Positions 8,146 through 16,431 of a stretch of 50,341 nucleotides of DNA are shown here, piece by piece. The stretch lies in assembly GCA_002255955.1 (NCBI GenBank), contig NKIM01000034.1, positions 1-50,341 on the forward strand. The letters run 5' to 3'. The position numbers and the translations under genes were made by a program. Origin of the DNA: Burkholderiales bacterium PBB2. GTDB lineage: Bacteria; Pseudomonadota; Gammaproteobacteria; Burkholderiales; Burkholderiaceae_C. The notes under the pieces are model-generated. The model searched no databases. It saw only the letters and a program-made list of their open reading frames with translations, and was not told the DNA's origin. Positions within the stretch are counted from its first letter, which is position 1; every line of letters starts with the position of its first letter.

Positions 8146-8157
8146 TCGTCTAGACGA
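8146..8157. promoter_or_regulatory. Perfect 12-bp palindrome, candidate PhnF operator
   Basis: TCGTCTAGACGA is its own reverse complement and lies 24 bp before the phnG start and 124 bp before the divergent phnF start. GntR/HutC-type repressors commonly bind palindromes with a GTnTAnAC-like core, which this matches. Position suggests repression of phnG and possibly autoregulation of phnF. Confidence 0.55.
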
Positions 8158-8181
8158 TTAGATGCTTTGACGGGATCCGAC

Positions 8182-8661
8182 GTGTCATCACACATCCCTC
8201 TCGCGGCAGCGCAGGACGCACGCCGCCACGCCCTGGGCCTGCTGGCCCGCGCCCGGCCCCAGGATCTGGAGCAGCAGCTGGCCGAGCTGCAGCCCCTGCC
8301 CCACTTTGAATGGCTGCGCCGGCCCGAGACCGGCATGCTGATGATGCGCGGCCGCCTCGGCGGTGCCGGCCAGGTTTTCAATCTGGGCGAAGCCACCGTC
8401 ACTCGCTGCACCTTGCGTCTACAGGCAGCGGGCCTGCCGGCCAGCGTCGGCGTGGGCACCGTGCGCGGCAGCGACCCGCGCCATGCCGAGCTGGTCGCTC
8501 TGGCCGACGCCCTGCTGCAAACGCCCGACTGGGCGCCGCAGCTGCAAGCCCGGCTCTTGCGCCCCCTGGCCGAGGCCGAACAAGACCGCCACGCGCGCCG
8601 CGCCGCCGAAGTGGCGCGCAGCAAGGTGGATTTCTACACCCTGGTGCGGGGCGAGGACTGA
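8182..8661 (+). CDS. phnG: C-P lyase core subunit PhnG
   Basis: The 159-residue product is the small PhnG subunit of the PhnGHIJ C-P lyase core complex, which transfers the ribosyl triphosphate to the phosphonate. Typical segments are ARARPQDLEQQL, RPETGMLMMRGRLGG and FNLGEATVTRCTL, and the conserved ending ARSKVDFYTLVRGED. I chose GTG 8182 as start because it places SSHIPLAAAQDARRHA at the N-terminus and gives the family length (about 150); no in-frame ATG occurs nearby. It is the first gene of the rightward operon and lies 4 nt before phnH. Confidence 0.92.
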   Translation: MSSHIPLAAAQDARRHALGLLARARPQDLEQQLAELQPLPHFEWLRRPETGMLMMRGRLGGAGQVFNLGEATVTRCTLRLQAAGLPASVGVGTVRGSDPRHAELVALADALLQTPDWAPQLQARLLRPLAEAEQDRHARRAAEVARSKVDFYTLVRGED

Positions 8662-8664
8662 GCC

Positions 8665-9318
8665 ATGAGCATGAGCATGAGTGATGCGATGAACGCGAGC
8701 GCCCCCGCCGCCGGCCTGCGCCTCGAGCAGCTGCTGCCCGGCTTTGCCGACCCGGTGCATGACGCGCAGCAGGCCTTCCGCTGCCTGCTGGACGCCATGT
8801 CCCGGCCCGGCAGCCTGCAAAGCCTGCCTTTTGAATTGAGCGCACCCGCCGGCCTGCAGCCGGCCTTGACCGCCCTGCTGCTGGCCCTGGCCGACCGCGA
8901 CACGCCGCTGTGGCTGCCGCCCGGGCTGCGCAGCGGCGCCGCGGGGGAGCACCTGCGCTTCCATGCCGGCTGCCCCTTGGTCTCGGAGATGGGCGCGGCT
9001 CAGTTCCTGATGCTGCAGAACCTGGACGCGCTGCCGACGCTGGACGAGCTGCGCCTCGGCGATGCCGCCTACCCGGACCGTTCGGCCACCTTGTTCATCG
9101 AGGTGCCAGCGCTGGAAACGGGCAGCGGCCCGCTGCGCCAGCGCGGCCCCGGCATCCAGGGCGAGACGCGCATCGACGTAGCCGGTTGGTCCGCGAGCAG
9201 CCAGGCTTTTGTGCAAGAAAACCGCCGGCGCTTCCCGCTCGGCGTGGACCTGGTGCTGTGCGCAGGTCGGCAGCTGCTGGCCCTGCCGCGCACCACCCTC
9301 ATCGATTGGGAGCTCTGA
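8665..9318 (+). CDS. phnH: C-P lyase subunit PhnH
   Basis: The 217-residue product is PhnH, a dimeric subunit of the C-P lyase core complex. Recognisable segments are LLPGFADPVHDAQQAFRCLLDAMSRPG (in the first 50 residues), PLWLPPGL, and the closing RFPLGVDLVLCAGRQLLALPRTT. The N-terminus begins with a tandem Met-Ser repeat with in-frame ATGs at 8665, 8671, 8677 and 8689, so the exact start is uncertain. It sits 4 nt after phnG and 2 nt before phnI, in one operon. Confidence 0.93.
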   Translation: MSMSMSDAMNASAPAAGLRLEQLLPGFADPVHDAQQAFRCLLDAMSRPGSLQSLPFELSAPAGLQPALTALLLALADRDTPLWLPPGLRSGAAGEHLRFHAGCPLVSEMGAAQFLMLQNLDALPTLDELRLGDAAYPDRSATLFIEVPALETGSGPLRQRGPGIQGETRIDVAGWSASSQAFVQENRRRFPLGVDLVLCAGRQLLALPRTTLIDWEL

Positions 9319-9319
9319 G

Positions 9320-10417
9320 ATGTACGTTGCCGTCAAAGGAGGCGAGCGCGCCATCGAGGCCTCGCGCGAGCTGCTGGCCCAGGCGCGCCGGGGAGACAGC
9401 GCCCGGCCCGAGCTCAGCATCGAGCAGATCAAGCAGCAGCTGCGCCTGGCCGTGGACCGCGTGATGTGCGAAGGCGCGCTCTACGACGAGGACCTGGCCG
9501 CCCTGGCGATCAAGCAGGCACGCGGCGACTTGATCGAAGCGATCTTTCTGCTGCGCGCCTACCGCACCACCCTGCCGCGCCTGAGCGACAGCGAACCTCT
9601 GGACACCGGCCGCATGCGCCTGGAGCGCCGCATCTCCTCGGCCTTCAAGGACCTGCCCGGCGGCCAGCTGCTGGGCCCCAGCTTCGACTACACCCAGCGC
9701 CTGCTGGACTTTGGCCTGATGCGCGAGTCCTCCGGCAGCAGCGAGGCGCAGTCCTCTCACAGCGCCGCCCGCGCCGAGCCGCTGCACGCGCCCCGCGTGA
9801 CCGATCTACTCAGCCGCGAGGGCCTGCTGGAAGCGGCCGAGCCGGAAGCACCCGGCGCCCCGCCGCCGCCCGACCTGACCCGCGAGCCCCTGCTCTTCCC
9901 GGCCGACCGCGCCACCCGCATGCAGAACCTGGCACGCGGCGACGAGGGCTTTTTGCTCGCCCTGGCCTACAGCACCCAGCGCGGCTATGCCACCACCCAC
10001 CCGTTTGCGGCCGAGCTGCGTTACGGCGCCGTGCCGGTGGAGATGCACATCGAGGAGCTGGGCTTCGCGGTCGAGATCGGCGAGGTCGAGCTGACCGAGT
10101 GCCAGCTGATCAATGAGTTCCACGGCAGCGCCGACACCGCGCCGCAGTTCACCCGCGGCTACGGCCTGGCCTTCGGCCACGCCGAACGCAAGGCTCTGGC
10201 CATGGCCCTGGTCGACCGCTCGCTGCGCGCCGAGGAGTTTGGCGAAGACAGCGAGCTGCCCGCCAACAACGTGGAGTTCGTGCTCTCGCACAGCGACAAC
10301 GTCGAGGCCTCGGGCTTTCTGCAGCATCTGAAGCTGCCGCACTACGTGGACTTTCAAACCAATCTTGAGCTGCTGCGGCGCTTGCGGGCGGAGTGGGACA
10401 AGGAGCAAGCGAAATGA
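9320..10417 (+). CDS. phnI: C-P lyase core subunit PhnI
   Basis: The 365-residue product is PhnI, the nucleosidase-like subunit that replaces adenine of ATP by the phosphonate within the PhnGHIJ complex. It starts MYVAVKGGERAIEAS, with the conserved IEQIKQQLRLAVDRVM and the later GYATTHPFAAELRYG, GYGLAFGHAERKAL and NVEFVLSHSDNVEASGF segments. The initiator ATG at 9320 lies just after the phnH stop; the frame extends upstream, but only within phnH. The stop overlaps the phnJ start by ATGA. Confidence 0.95.
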   Translation: MYVAVKGGERAIEASRELLAQARRGDSARPELSIEQIKQQLRLAVDRVMCEGALYDEDLAALAIKQARGDLIEAIFLLRAYRTTLPRLSDSEPLDTGRMRLERRISSAFKDLPGGQLLGPSFDYTQRLLDFGLMRESSGSSEAQSSHSAARAEPLHAPRVTDLLSREGLLEAAEPEAPGAPPPPDLTREPLLFPADRATRMQNLARGDEGFLLALAYSTQRGYATTHPFAAELRYGAVPVEMHIEELGFAVEIGEVELTECQLINEFHGSADTAPQFTRGYGLAFGHAERKALAMALVDRSLRAEEFGEDSELPANNVEFVLSHSDNVEASGFLQHLKLPHYVDFQTNLELLRRLRAEWDKEQAK

Positions 10418-11304
10418 GCAGTGGGTACAACTTTGCCTACTTGGACGAGCACACCAAGCGCATGATCCGCCGCGCCCTGCTCAAGGCCGTAGCCCTGCCC
10501 GGCTACCAGGTGCCCTTCGGCGGCCGCGAGATGCCTCTGCCCTATGGATGGGGCACCGGCGGCATCCAGGTCACGGCCGCGGTGATCGGCCAGAGTGACT
10601 GCCTCAAGGTCATCGACCAGGGCGCGGACGACACCACCAATGCGGTCAACATCCGCAGCTTCTTCCAGAAGGTGACCGGCGTGCGCACCACCGAGGCCAC
10701 GCGCGAGGCCACGCTGATCCAGACCCGCCACCGCATCCCCGAGACGCCGCTGCAGGACGGGCAGATCCTGGTCTTCCAGGTGCCCATCCCCGAGCCGCTG
10801 CGCTGGCTGGAGCCACGCGAGACCGAGACCCGCACCATGCACGCGCTGAGCGAATACGGCGTCATGCACGTGAAGTTGTTCGAGGACATCGTGCGCCACG
10901 GCCGCATTGCCACCACCTACGACTACCCCGTGATCGTCAACGGCCACTACCTGATGCGGCCCTCGCCCATCCCCAAGTTCGACAACCCAAAGCTGCACCA
11001 GAGCCCGGCCCTGCAGCTCTTCGGCGCCGGCCGCGAGAAGCGGGTCTACGCCGTGCCGCCCTACACCGATGTGCGCTCGCTCGATTTCGAGGACCACCCG
11101 TTTGCCATCGAACGCTGGAGCGAGCCTTGCGCCCTGTGCGGCGCCACCGAGTCCTATCTGGACGAGATCATCCTCGACGACCAGGGCCAGCGCATGTTCG
11201 TCTGTTCCGACACCGAATACTGCAACACGCGCCAAGCCGAGGGCCACCGCGGCACGCAGAACAGCCCCACCAGCGCTGCTGACCTGGCAGGAGCGCAGGC
11301 ATGA
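10414..11304 (+). CDS. phnJ: Radical SAM C-P lyase PhnJ
   Basis: The 296-residue product is PhnJ, the radical S-adenosylmethionine enzyme that cleaves the carbon-phosphorus bond. The unusual cluster motif C-x2-C-x21-C is intact: Cys239, Cys242 and Cys264, and the further catalytic cysteine sits six residues on at Cys270 (CSDTEYC). The N-terminal MSSGYNFAYLDEHTKRMIRR and PYGWGTGGIQVT are hallmark sequences. Both ends overlap neighbours by ATGA (phnI upstream, phnK downstream). All catalytic cysteines being present, the pathway should be functional. Confidence 0.97.
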   Translation: MSSGYNFAYLDEHTKRMIRRALLKAVALPGYQVPFGGREMPLPYGWGTGGIQVTAAVIGQSDCLKVIDQGADDTTNAVNIRSFFQKVTGVRTTEATREATLIQTRHRIPETPLQDGQILVFQVPIPEPLRWLEPRETETRTMHALSEYGVMHVKLFEDIVRHGRIATTYDYPVIVNGHYLMRPSPIPKFDNPKLHQSPALQLFGAGREKRVYAVPPYTDVRSLDFEDHPFAIERWSEPCALCGATESYLDEIILDDQGQRMFVCSDTEYCNTRQAEGHRGTQNSPTSAADLAGAQA

Positions 11305-12074
11305 GCCGCCCCCTGCTGCAAGTCCGCGGCCTGGCCAAGCGCTACGGCGCCCGCATCGGCTGCGAAGGCATTGACCTCGATCTCTACCCCGGCGAGGTGC
11401 TGTGCATCGCGGGTGAATCGGGCTCGGGCAAATCGACCCTGCTCAACACCCTGGCCTTCCAGCTGCAGCCCGATGAAGGCCTGATCCAGTACGACCTGAA
11501 GGACCGCGGCCTCACCGACCTCGGCAAGCTGACCCAAGCCCAGCTGCGCGAGCTCTGGCGCACCGACTGGGGCTTTGTGCGCCAGAACCCGCGTGACGGC
11601 CTGCGCATGCAGGTCTCGGCCGGCGCCAATATCGGCGAGCGGCTGATGGCCGTGGGCGCACGGCATTACGGCGACATCCGCGGCGCGGCGGCCGACTGGC
11701 TGGCGCGCGTGGAGATCCCGGCCGAGCGCCTGGACGACGCGCCCAAGAGCTTCTCCGGCGGCATGCAGCAGCGCCTGCAGATCGCCCGCAACCTGGTCAG
11801 CCGCCCACGCCTGGTCTTCATGGATGAACCCACGGCCGGCCTCGATGTCTCGGTGCAGGCGCGCTTTCTGGACCTGCTGCGCGGCCTGGCCGCCGAGCTG
11901 GACCTGGCCGTGATCCTGGTGACCCACGACCTGGCCGTGGCCCGCCTGCTGGCCCAGCGCCTGATCGTCATGCGCCACGGCCGCATCGTCGAAACCGGCC
12001 TGACCGACCAGGTGCTGGACGACCCGCAGCACCCCTACACCCAGCTGCTGGTGTCTTCGGTATTGGCCGCATAA
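11301..12074 (+). CDS. phnK: C-P lyase-associated ABC-type ATPase PhnK
   Basis: The 257-residue product is the ABC ATPase that docks on the C-P lyase core rather than on a membrane transporter. Walker A is GESGSGKST, the signature is FSGGMQQR, and Walker B is RLVFMDEPTAGLD with the switch His in LVTHDLAV. The subfamily-specific QNPRDGLRMQVSAGANIGERLMAVG stretch (around 95-120) separates it from dipeptide transporter ATPases, its nearest relatives. It overlaps phnJ by ATGA and lies 14 nt before phnL. Confidence 0.94.
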   Translation: MSRPLLQVRGLAKRYGARIGCEGIDLDLYPGEVLCIAGESGSGKSTLLNTLAFQLQPDEGLIQYDLKDRGLTDLGKLTQAQLRELWRTDWGFVRQNPRDGLRMQVSAGANIGERLMAVGARHYGDIRGAAADWLARVEIPAERLDDAPKSFSGGMQQRLQIARNLVSRPRLVFMDEPTAGLDVSVQARFLDLLRGLAAELDLAVILVTHDLAVARLLAQRLIVMRHGRIVETGLTDQVLDDPQHPYTQLLVSSVLAA

Positions 12075-12088
12075 AGGAACCACGAGAC

Positions 12089-12832
12089 ATGTCTACCCAC
12101 AAGCAGCCCGCTCTTGAAGTCCGCGACCTGAGCAAGACCTTCACCCTGCACCAGCAAGGCGGCCTGGAGCTGCCGGTGCTGAACGCGGTGTCCTTCGAAG
12201 TCCACGCCGGCGATTGCCTGGTGCTGGACGGCCCCTCGGGCGCGGGGAAAAGCAGCCTGCTGCGCTGCCTCTACGGCAACTACCTGGCCAGCAGCGGCGA
12301 GATCCTGCTGCGCTCCGCGGGCAGCGATGAGATCCTGGACCTCTGCTGCATCAGCCCACAGCGGCTCACGGCTCTGCGCCGCGACACCGTGGGATATGTC
12401 AGCCAGTTCCTGCGCGTGATTCCGCGCGTGAGCAGCCAGGCCATCGTGGCTGAGCCTCTGCAAGCCCTGGGCGCCGGACGCGAGGAAGCCATGCAGCGCG
12501 CGGCCGAGCTGCTGGCGCGCCTGAACCTGCCCGAGCGGCTCTGGGGCCTACCACCGGCCACCTTCTCGGGCGGCGAGCAGCAGCGCGTCAATATCGCGCG
12601 CGGCTTCATCGCCCCCAAGCCCCTCTTGCTGCTGGACGAACCGACCGCCTCCCTGGACGCGGCCAACCGCGCCGTCGTCATCGCCCTGATCCGCGAGGCC
12701 TGCGCCGCCGGCCAGGCCGTGGTCGGCATCTTTCATGACGCCGAGGTGCGCGAGGCCGTGGCCACGCAGCGCCTTCCCCTGCAAGCCCTGAGCTCAGCCG
12801 CAAGCCACGCCGAGATGGCGATGGCCGCCTGA
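12089..12832 (+). CDS. phnL: C-P lyase-associated ABC-type ATPase PhnL
   Basis: The 247-residue product is PhnL, the second ABC-type ATPase of the C-P lyase system, which binds with PhnK to the core complex. Walker A is GPSGAGKSS, signature FSGGEQQR, Walker B LLLLDEPTASLD with His in GIFHDAEV. The segment TVGYVSQFLRVIPRVS is typical of PhnL. ATG 12089 is preceded by AAAGGAA. It is followed by phnM after 27 nt. Confidence 0.94.
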   Translation: MSTHKQPALEVRDLSKTFTLHQQGGLELPVLNAVSFEVHAGDCLVLDGPSGAGKSSLLRCLYGNYLASSGEILLRSAGSDEILDLCCISPQRLTALRRDTVGYVSQFLRVIPRVSSQAIVAEPLQALGAGREEAMQRAAELLARLNLPERLWGLPPATFSGGEQQRVNIARGFIAPKPLLLLDEPTASLDAANRAVVIALIREACAAGQAVVGIFHDAEVREAVATQRLPLQALSSAASHAEMAMAA

Positions 12833-12859
12833 ACATTGCCCGCGAAAGAAGTGCACACG

Positions 12860-14026
12860 ATGAACACCGCCTCCCCGCTCTACCTCACCCATGCCCACAT
12901 CGTCCTGGCCGAGCAGGAGCTGCACGACGCCTCGTTGCTGATCGGTGCCGACGGCCGCATCGCCGCCATCAACCCCGAGTCCGGCGGCGGCGCGCCCGAG
13001 CTGAGCCTGAGCGGCCAATGGCTGCTGCCCGGCATGGTGGACCTGCACTGCGACGCGGTGGAAAAAGAGGTTGAGCCGCGCGCCCGCGTGCTCTTCCCCC
13101 TGGACTTCGCCTGCATCAATATCGACCGCCGCAATGCCGCGGCCGGCATCACCACGCCCTACCATGCGCTGTCCTTCGCCCATGCCGAATGGGGCGTGCG
13201 CAACAACGAGACTGCCACCGAGCTGGTGCGCGCCCTGCGCCGCCTGAAGGCCCATGAGCTGATTGACAACCGCGTCCATGTGCGCTACGAGATCACCGAC
13301 CTCAGTGCTCTGCCCCATGTGCTGGGGCTGTTGGACGAAGGCGGCGTCGATCTGCTCTCCATCATGGACCACACACCGGGCCAGGGTCAGTTCAAGCATC
13401 TGGACAGTTATGTCGCCTACATGATGGGCAACCACGGCAGCAGCCAGCAAGCCGCCCTGCAAATGGCCGAGGAAAAGATGCAGGCCCGCCAAAGCGCCGA
13501 CGAGCGCGTGCTGGCCGTGATGGAGCGCGCCAAGCAGCGCGGCGTACCCACCGCCAGCCATGATGACGACGACCCGCAGCGCGTGTTGACCATGAAGAGC
13601 CTGGGCGCCCGCATGAGCGAGTTCCCCATCAATCTGGACACCGCCCGCGCCGCCCATGCCGCCGGCCTGGCCACCATCCTGGGCGCGCCCAATGTCATGC
13701 GCGGCGGCAGCCAGAGCGGCAATATGCGCGCCCTCGACGCCATCCACGCCGGCGTGGCCGACTGCCTCTGCGCCGACTACGCGCCCGCCACCATGCTGGC
13801 CGCCGTCGATGCCCTGGTCCATCGCGAAGGCCTGGGCCTGCCCCAAGCCACCCGCCTGGTCAGCCTGGGCCCGGCGCGCGCCGCTGGCTTGAACGACCGC
13901 GGCGAGATCGCCGTCGGCCTGCGCGCCGACCTGATCAGCGTGGCCCGGCCCGGTGGACAGGCGGCGGTGGAGCGCGTCTGGTGCGCGGGCAAGCCGGTGT
14001 TTGCCGTGGACTACCAAGGCCGCTGA
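12860..14026 (+). CDS. phnM: Alpha-D-ribose 1-methylphosphonate 5-triphosphate diphosphatase PhnM
   Basis: The 388-residue amidohydrolase removes pyrophosphate from the ribosyl triphosphate phosphonate before C-P cleavage. Metal sites are visible as VDLHCDAVEKE, the lysine/Asn region VHVRYEITD, SIMDHTPGQGQF and ASHDDDDP, with CADYAPATML late in the chain. ATG 12860 is preceded by GAAAGAAG and gives the family length; a TTG eight codons earlier is less likely. It ends the phnGHIJKLM operon. A second, divergent PhnM lies at 5951-7117; this copy is closer to the classical enzyme by motif. Confidence 0.95.
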   Translation: MNTASPLYLTHAHIVLAEQELHDASLLIGADGRIAAINPESGGGAPELSLSGQWLLPGMVDLHCDAVEKEVEPRARVLFPLDFACINIDRRNAAAGITTPYHALSFAHAEWGVRNNETATELVRALRRLKAHELIDNRVHVRYEITDLSALPHVLGLLDEGGVDLLSIMDHTPGQGQFKHLDSYVAYMMGNHGSSQQAALQMAEEKMQARQSADERVLAVMERAKQRGVPTASHDDDDPQRVLTMKSLGARMSEFPINLDTARAAHAAGLATILGAPNVMRGGSQSGNMRALDAIHAGVADCLCADYAPATMLAAVDALVHREGLGLPQATRLVSLGPARAAGLNDRGEIAVGLRADLISVARPGGQAAVERVWCAGKPVFAVDYQGR

Positions 14027-14115
14027 AGCTGAAGGTTTGCGAGCCTGGCCGGAGAGCGGGCGAGAATACTGCAGGTCTGCGGCATTCTCGTCTTCAAGCA
14101 CCCCTCTCGCCTGCC

Positions 14116-14637
14116 ATGCTCAGAGTCTTTCATTTCACCCCGCCGCGCCTGAGCGCACGGCGTCTGACATCCTGGATCACCGGCCTGAGCGCCTTGCTGC
14201 TGAGTTCCCTGCTGCTGATGGCCTGCAGCGAGCTCGGTGCCGGCACGGGGCAGATCAGCCAGCGCATCGGCGAGATCACGCGCGCCCCCTCTGCACAGCA
14301 GGTGGATCTGGCCCGGCTGACCAGCTTTGGCTGGGACCGGGTCTATCGCTTCGAACCCGGCAGCACGCGGGACGCGATCTGCGAGTTCATTCAGGCAGGT
14401 CGAAACATCTGCGGTCGTGTCATCCGCTACCCGGCGGTGCCGGCCGATCACCAGGCCCTGGTCTTTGCCCTCGGGCCGCAGCTGACCCATGTCGAGCTGC
14501 ATGCCCTGGCTCATGGCCGTTTGGAGCTGAGTGATGAACATGCCCGCAGCGGCCTGCCCAAAACTCAGGCCAAGCTGCGCATCCACCGGCTCAGCCTGGG
14601 CACGGCGCGGGAACAGATCGTGCTGGAGCCGAAATGA
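14116..14637 (+). CDS. Putative lipoprotein of unknown function
   Basis: I do not recognise the family. The 173-residue product has a long N-terminal segment with a hydrophobic core (GLSALLLSSLLL) ending in the lipobox LMAC, so Cys37 or so should be lipidated. The mature part contains two cysteines in DAICEFIQAGRNICG, possibly a disulfide, and is otherwise soluble, with a WDRVYRFEPG motif. It is coupled to the hydrolase gene behind it by a 4-nt ATGA overlap, and follows phnM by 89 bp, so it may be an independent unit. The upstream frame extension overlaps phnM and is rejected. Confidence 0.75.
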   Translation: MLRVFHFTPPRLSARRLTSWITGLSALLLSSLLLMACSELGAGTGQISQRIGEITRAPSAQQVDLARLTSFGWDRVYRFEPGSTRDAICEFIQAGRNICGRVIRYPAVPADHQALVFALGPQLTHVELHALAHGRLELSDEHARSGLPKTQAKLRIHRLSLGTAREQIVLEPK

Positions 14638-15605
14638 ACTGGGCGATCAAGTCTGGGCCTCGGTGGCGCCGCGGCGTGCTTGCACTCGTGATGCTGAGCG
14701 TCTTGACTGGGGCGGGGCTGTGGGTCGCTGGCGAGCAACTCAGCCGCCCCGCCCGTGCCAGCCTGGGCCCGCCGCCGGCCGATTTGCAAGCGCGCGCGGT
14801 TCGCATCCCCGTCCCCCGGCCCATCCCCGATGCTGAGGGCGAGCAAGCGCCCGGCCAGGTCAGCGGCTGGTTCTCCCCCGGCCAGCCGGGGCGCGGCGCG
14901 GTGCTGCTGCTGCACGGCGTGCGCAGCCATCGCGGCCAGATGCTGGCGCGGGCGCGCCTGCTGCATGAGGCGGGCTTGGGCGTGCTGCTGATCGACCTGC
15001 CGGCGCATGGCGAGAGCAGTGGCGAACGGATCAGCTTTGGCTGGCGCGAGTCGCAAGGCGTGGCCGCGGCGCTGAGCTTTCTGCGCCGCGAGCTGCCGCA
15101 AGAGAAGCTGGGCGTGATCGGCGTCTCGCTGGGCGGCGCCTCCCTGCTGCTCCTGCCACCGGCGCAGCGCGGGCCGCTGCAAGCGGTGGCGCTGGAATCG
15201 GTCTACCCGACCATCAAGGAGGCGGTGCACAACCGCCTGCGCGTGCGCCTCGGAGAGACCCTGAGCCGAGGCCTGACACCCCTGCTGCTGAGCCAACTGC
15301 CGCTGCGCCTCGGTGTGGAACCCTCGCAGCTGCGGCCCGAGCAGGCCTTGCGTCAGCTCGGCGAGACGCCGGTGTTGGTGGCGGGCGGGCAGCTGGACAC
15401 ACAAACACCGCCCACCGAAGCCCGCCGCATGGCCGCGGCCGCGCCTCAATTGCACGCGCTGTGGCTGCTGGACGGGGCCCATCACACCGATCTGCAGGCC
15501 TTTGCGCCCGAGGCCTACCGCCAGCAGGTGCTGGACTTTCTGATCCAGCGACTGCGCACTGACACTGACGTCGGCGCCAACACTGCACCCACCGCCACGC
15601 CATGA
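14634..15605 (+). CDS. Alpha/beta hydrolase, membrane-anchored
   Basis: The 323-residue product has one N-terminal membrane helix (about residues 14-33) and then an alpha/beta hydrolase domain. The oxyanion-side motif is LLLHGVRSHRG, the nucleophile elbow is GVSLGGAS, and the acid and His are expected in GQLDTQTPP and DGAHHTDL. It resembles uncharacterised hydrolases sometimes annotated as acyl-CoA thioester hydrolase/BAAT-like or dienelactone hydrolase-like. Substrate is unknown. It overlaps the lipoprotein gene and the GNAT gene by ATGA at each end, so the three genes form one operon. Confidence 0.85.
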   Translation: MNWAIKSGPRWRRGVLALVMLSVLTGAGLWVAGEQLSRPARASLGPPPADLQARAVRIPVPRPIPDAEGEQAPGQVSGWFSPGQPGRGAVLLLHGVRSHRGQMLARARLLHEAGLGVLLIDLPAHGESSGERISFGWRESQGVAAALSFLRRELPQEKLGVIGVSLGGASLLLLPPAQRGPLQAVALESVYPTIKEAVHNRLRVRLGETLSRGLTPLLLSQLPLRLGVEPSQLRPEQALRQLGETPVLVAGGQLDTQTPPTEARRMAAAAPQLHALWLLDGAHHTDLQAFAPEAYRQQVLDFLIQRLRTDTDVGANTAPTATP

Positions 15606-16171
15606 TCTCCATCCAACCCATCCGCCCCGAGGACCTGGCCGATGTGGCCCGTCTGCACCGCGAGAGCTGGCGCAGCGCCTACCGCGGCATCTTCAGCGAT
15701 GCCTTTCTGGACAGCGAGCGGGTGGTCGAAACCCGCCAGGCCCTGTGGACCCGGCGCCTGATCAGCGAGCCCTCGCCGGGCAGCTTTGGTTTCATCGCAC
15801 GCGCGGCCTCAGGCGAGGCGCTGGGCTTCACCTTTGCGTTTCCCGCCTTCGATGTGCAGTGGGGCAGCCTGCTGGACAACCTCCATGTGCGGCCCGATCA
15901 GAAAGGCCGGGGCATCGGGCGAAAACTGTTGGCGGCCTTGAGCGAACACTTCCTGCAGGAGCTCGGTGATGTGGGCGAGTTGGGCCTGTACCTCTGGGTG
16001 TTCGAGGCCAACACGGCCGCCCGCGCGGTCTACGAGCATCTGGGCGCACGGCCGGCCGAGCGGGTGGTGATCACCTTGCAAGATGGCAGCGAGGCGGCGG
16101 AGTGGCGCTATGTGTGGCGCTCGCCGGGGGAGTTGCTGCGGGCGCTGCGGGCGCCGCGCCGCGAGGCTTAG
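15602..16171 (+). CDS. GNAT-family N-acetyltransferase
   Basis: The 189-residue product is a GCN5-related acetyltransferase. It opens with the typical IRPEDLADVARLHRESWRSAY, and the acetyl-CoA pyrophosphate-binding loop is RPDQKGRGIGRKLL at about residues 98-111. The C-terminal NTAARAVYEHLGARPAERV is the usual last helix-strand pair. Target is unknown. It is the last gene of the lipoprotein-hydrolase-GNAT operon and is followed directly by a strong terminator. Confidence 0.9.
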   Translation: MISIQPIRPEDLADVARLHRESWRSAYRGIFSDAFLDSERVVETRQALWTRRLISEPSPGSFGFIARAASGEALGFTFAFPAFDVQWGSLLDNLHVRPDQKGRGIGRKLLAALSEHFLQELGDVGELGLYLWVFEANTAARAVYEHLGARPAERVVITLQDGSEAAEWRYVWRSPGELLRALRAPRREA

Positions 16172-16181
16172 CGAGAAACAG

Positions 16182-16219
16182 AAAAGCGCCCGGGTTTCGA
16201 GTTCGGGCGCTTTTCTTCT
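16182..16219 (+). terminator. Rho-independent terminator after the GNAT gene
   Basis: An 11-bp stem, AAAAGCGCCCG pairing with CGGGCGCTTTT, encloses an 11-nt loop and is followed by CTTCTTTG. It lies 10 bp after the stop codon. The A-run on the left also makes it usable in the reverse direction. Confidence 0.9.
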
Positions 16220-16220
16220 T

Positions 16221-16239
16221 TGACTCGATCCACGAGTCA
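16221..16239. repeat. Short perfect inverted repeat
   Basis: TGACTCG and CGAGTCA flank ATCCA just after the GNAT terminator. The GTGACTC word reappears near 16,426 beside the phaB stop. No role assigned. Confidence 0.4.
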
Positions 16240-16389
16240 CAACAAACACAGGCTCCAGCGGATGGTGGGCGTTTTGACTCCACCACCCCGGCCGGCCCGC
16301 GCGAGACGCGGCCCGGCGTGATCAGGGCGAGGCTGCAGCCTGTCCCTTTCTCTCCCCAGCCAGCCCACGCAAGATGTGGGCTGTCGTTC

Positions 16390-16431
16390 GTCACGGGTCG
16401 GCCAGTCCTCAGGACTGTCCTCGCTCGTGAC
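16390..16431 (-). terminator. Nested hairpin directly after phaB
   Basis: Outer arms GTCACG (16390-16395) and CGTGAC (16426-16431) enclose inner arms CAGTCC (16403-16408) and GGACTG (16412-16417). The structure begins 1 nt past the phaB stop. There is no clear T-run, so termination is plausible rather than sure. Confidence 0.4.

Noticed and set aside
7300-8181. Long rightward frame preceding phnG
   Set aside because: It runs antisense through phnF; only the part from GTG 8182 matches PhnG.
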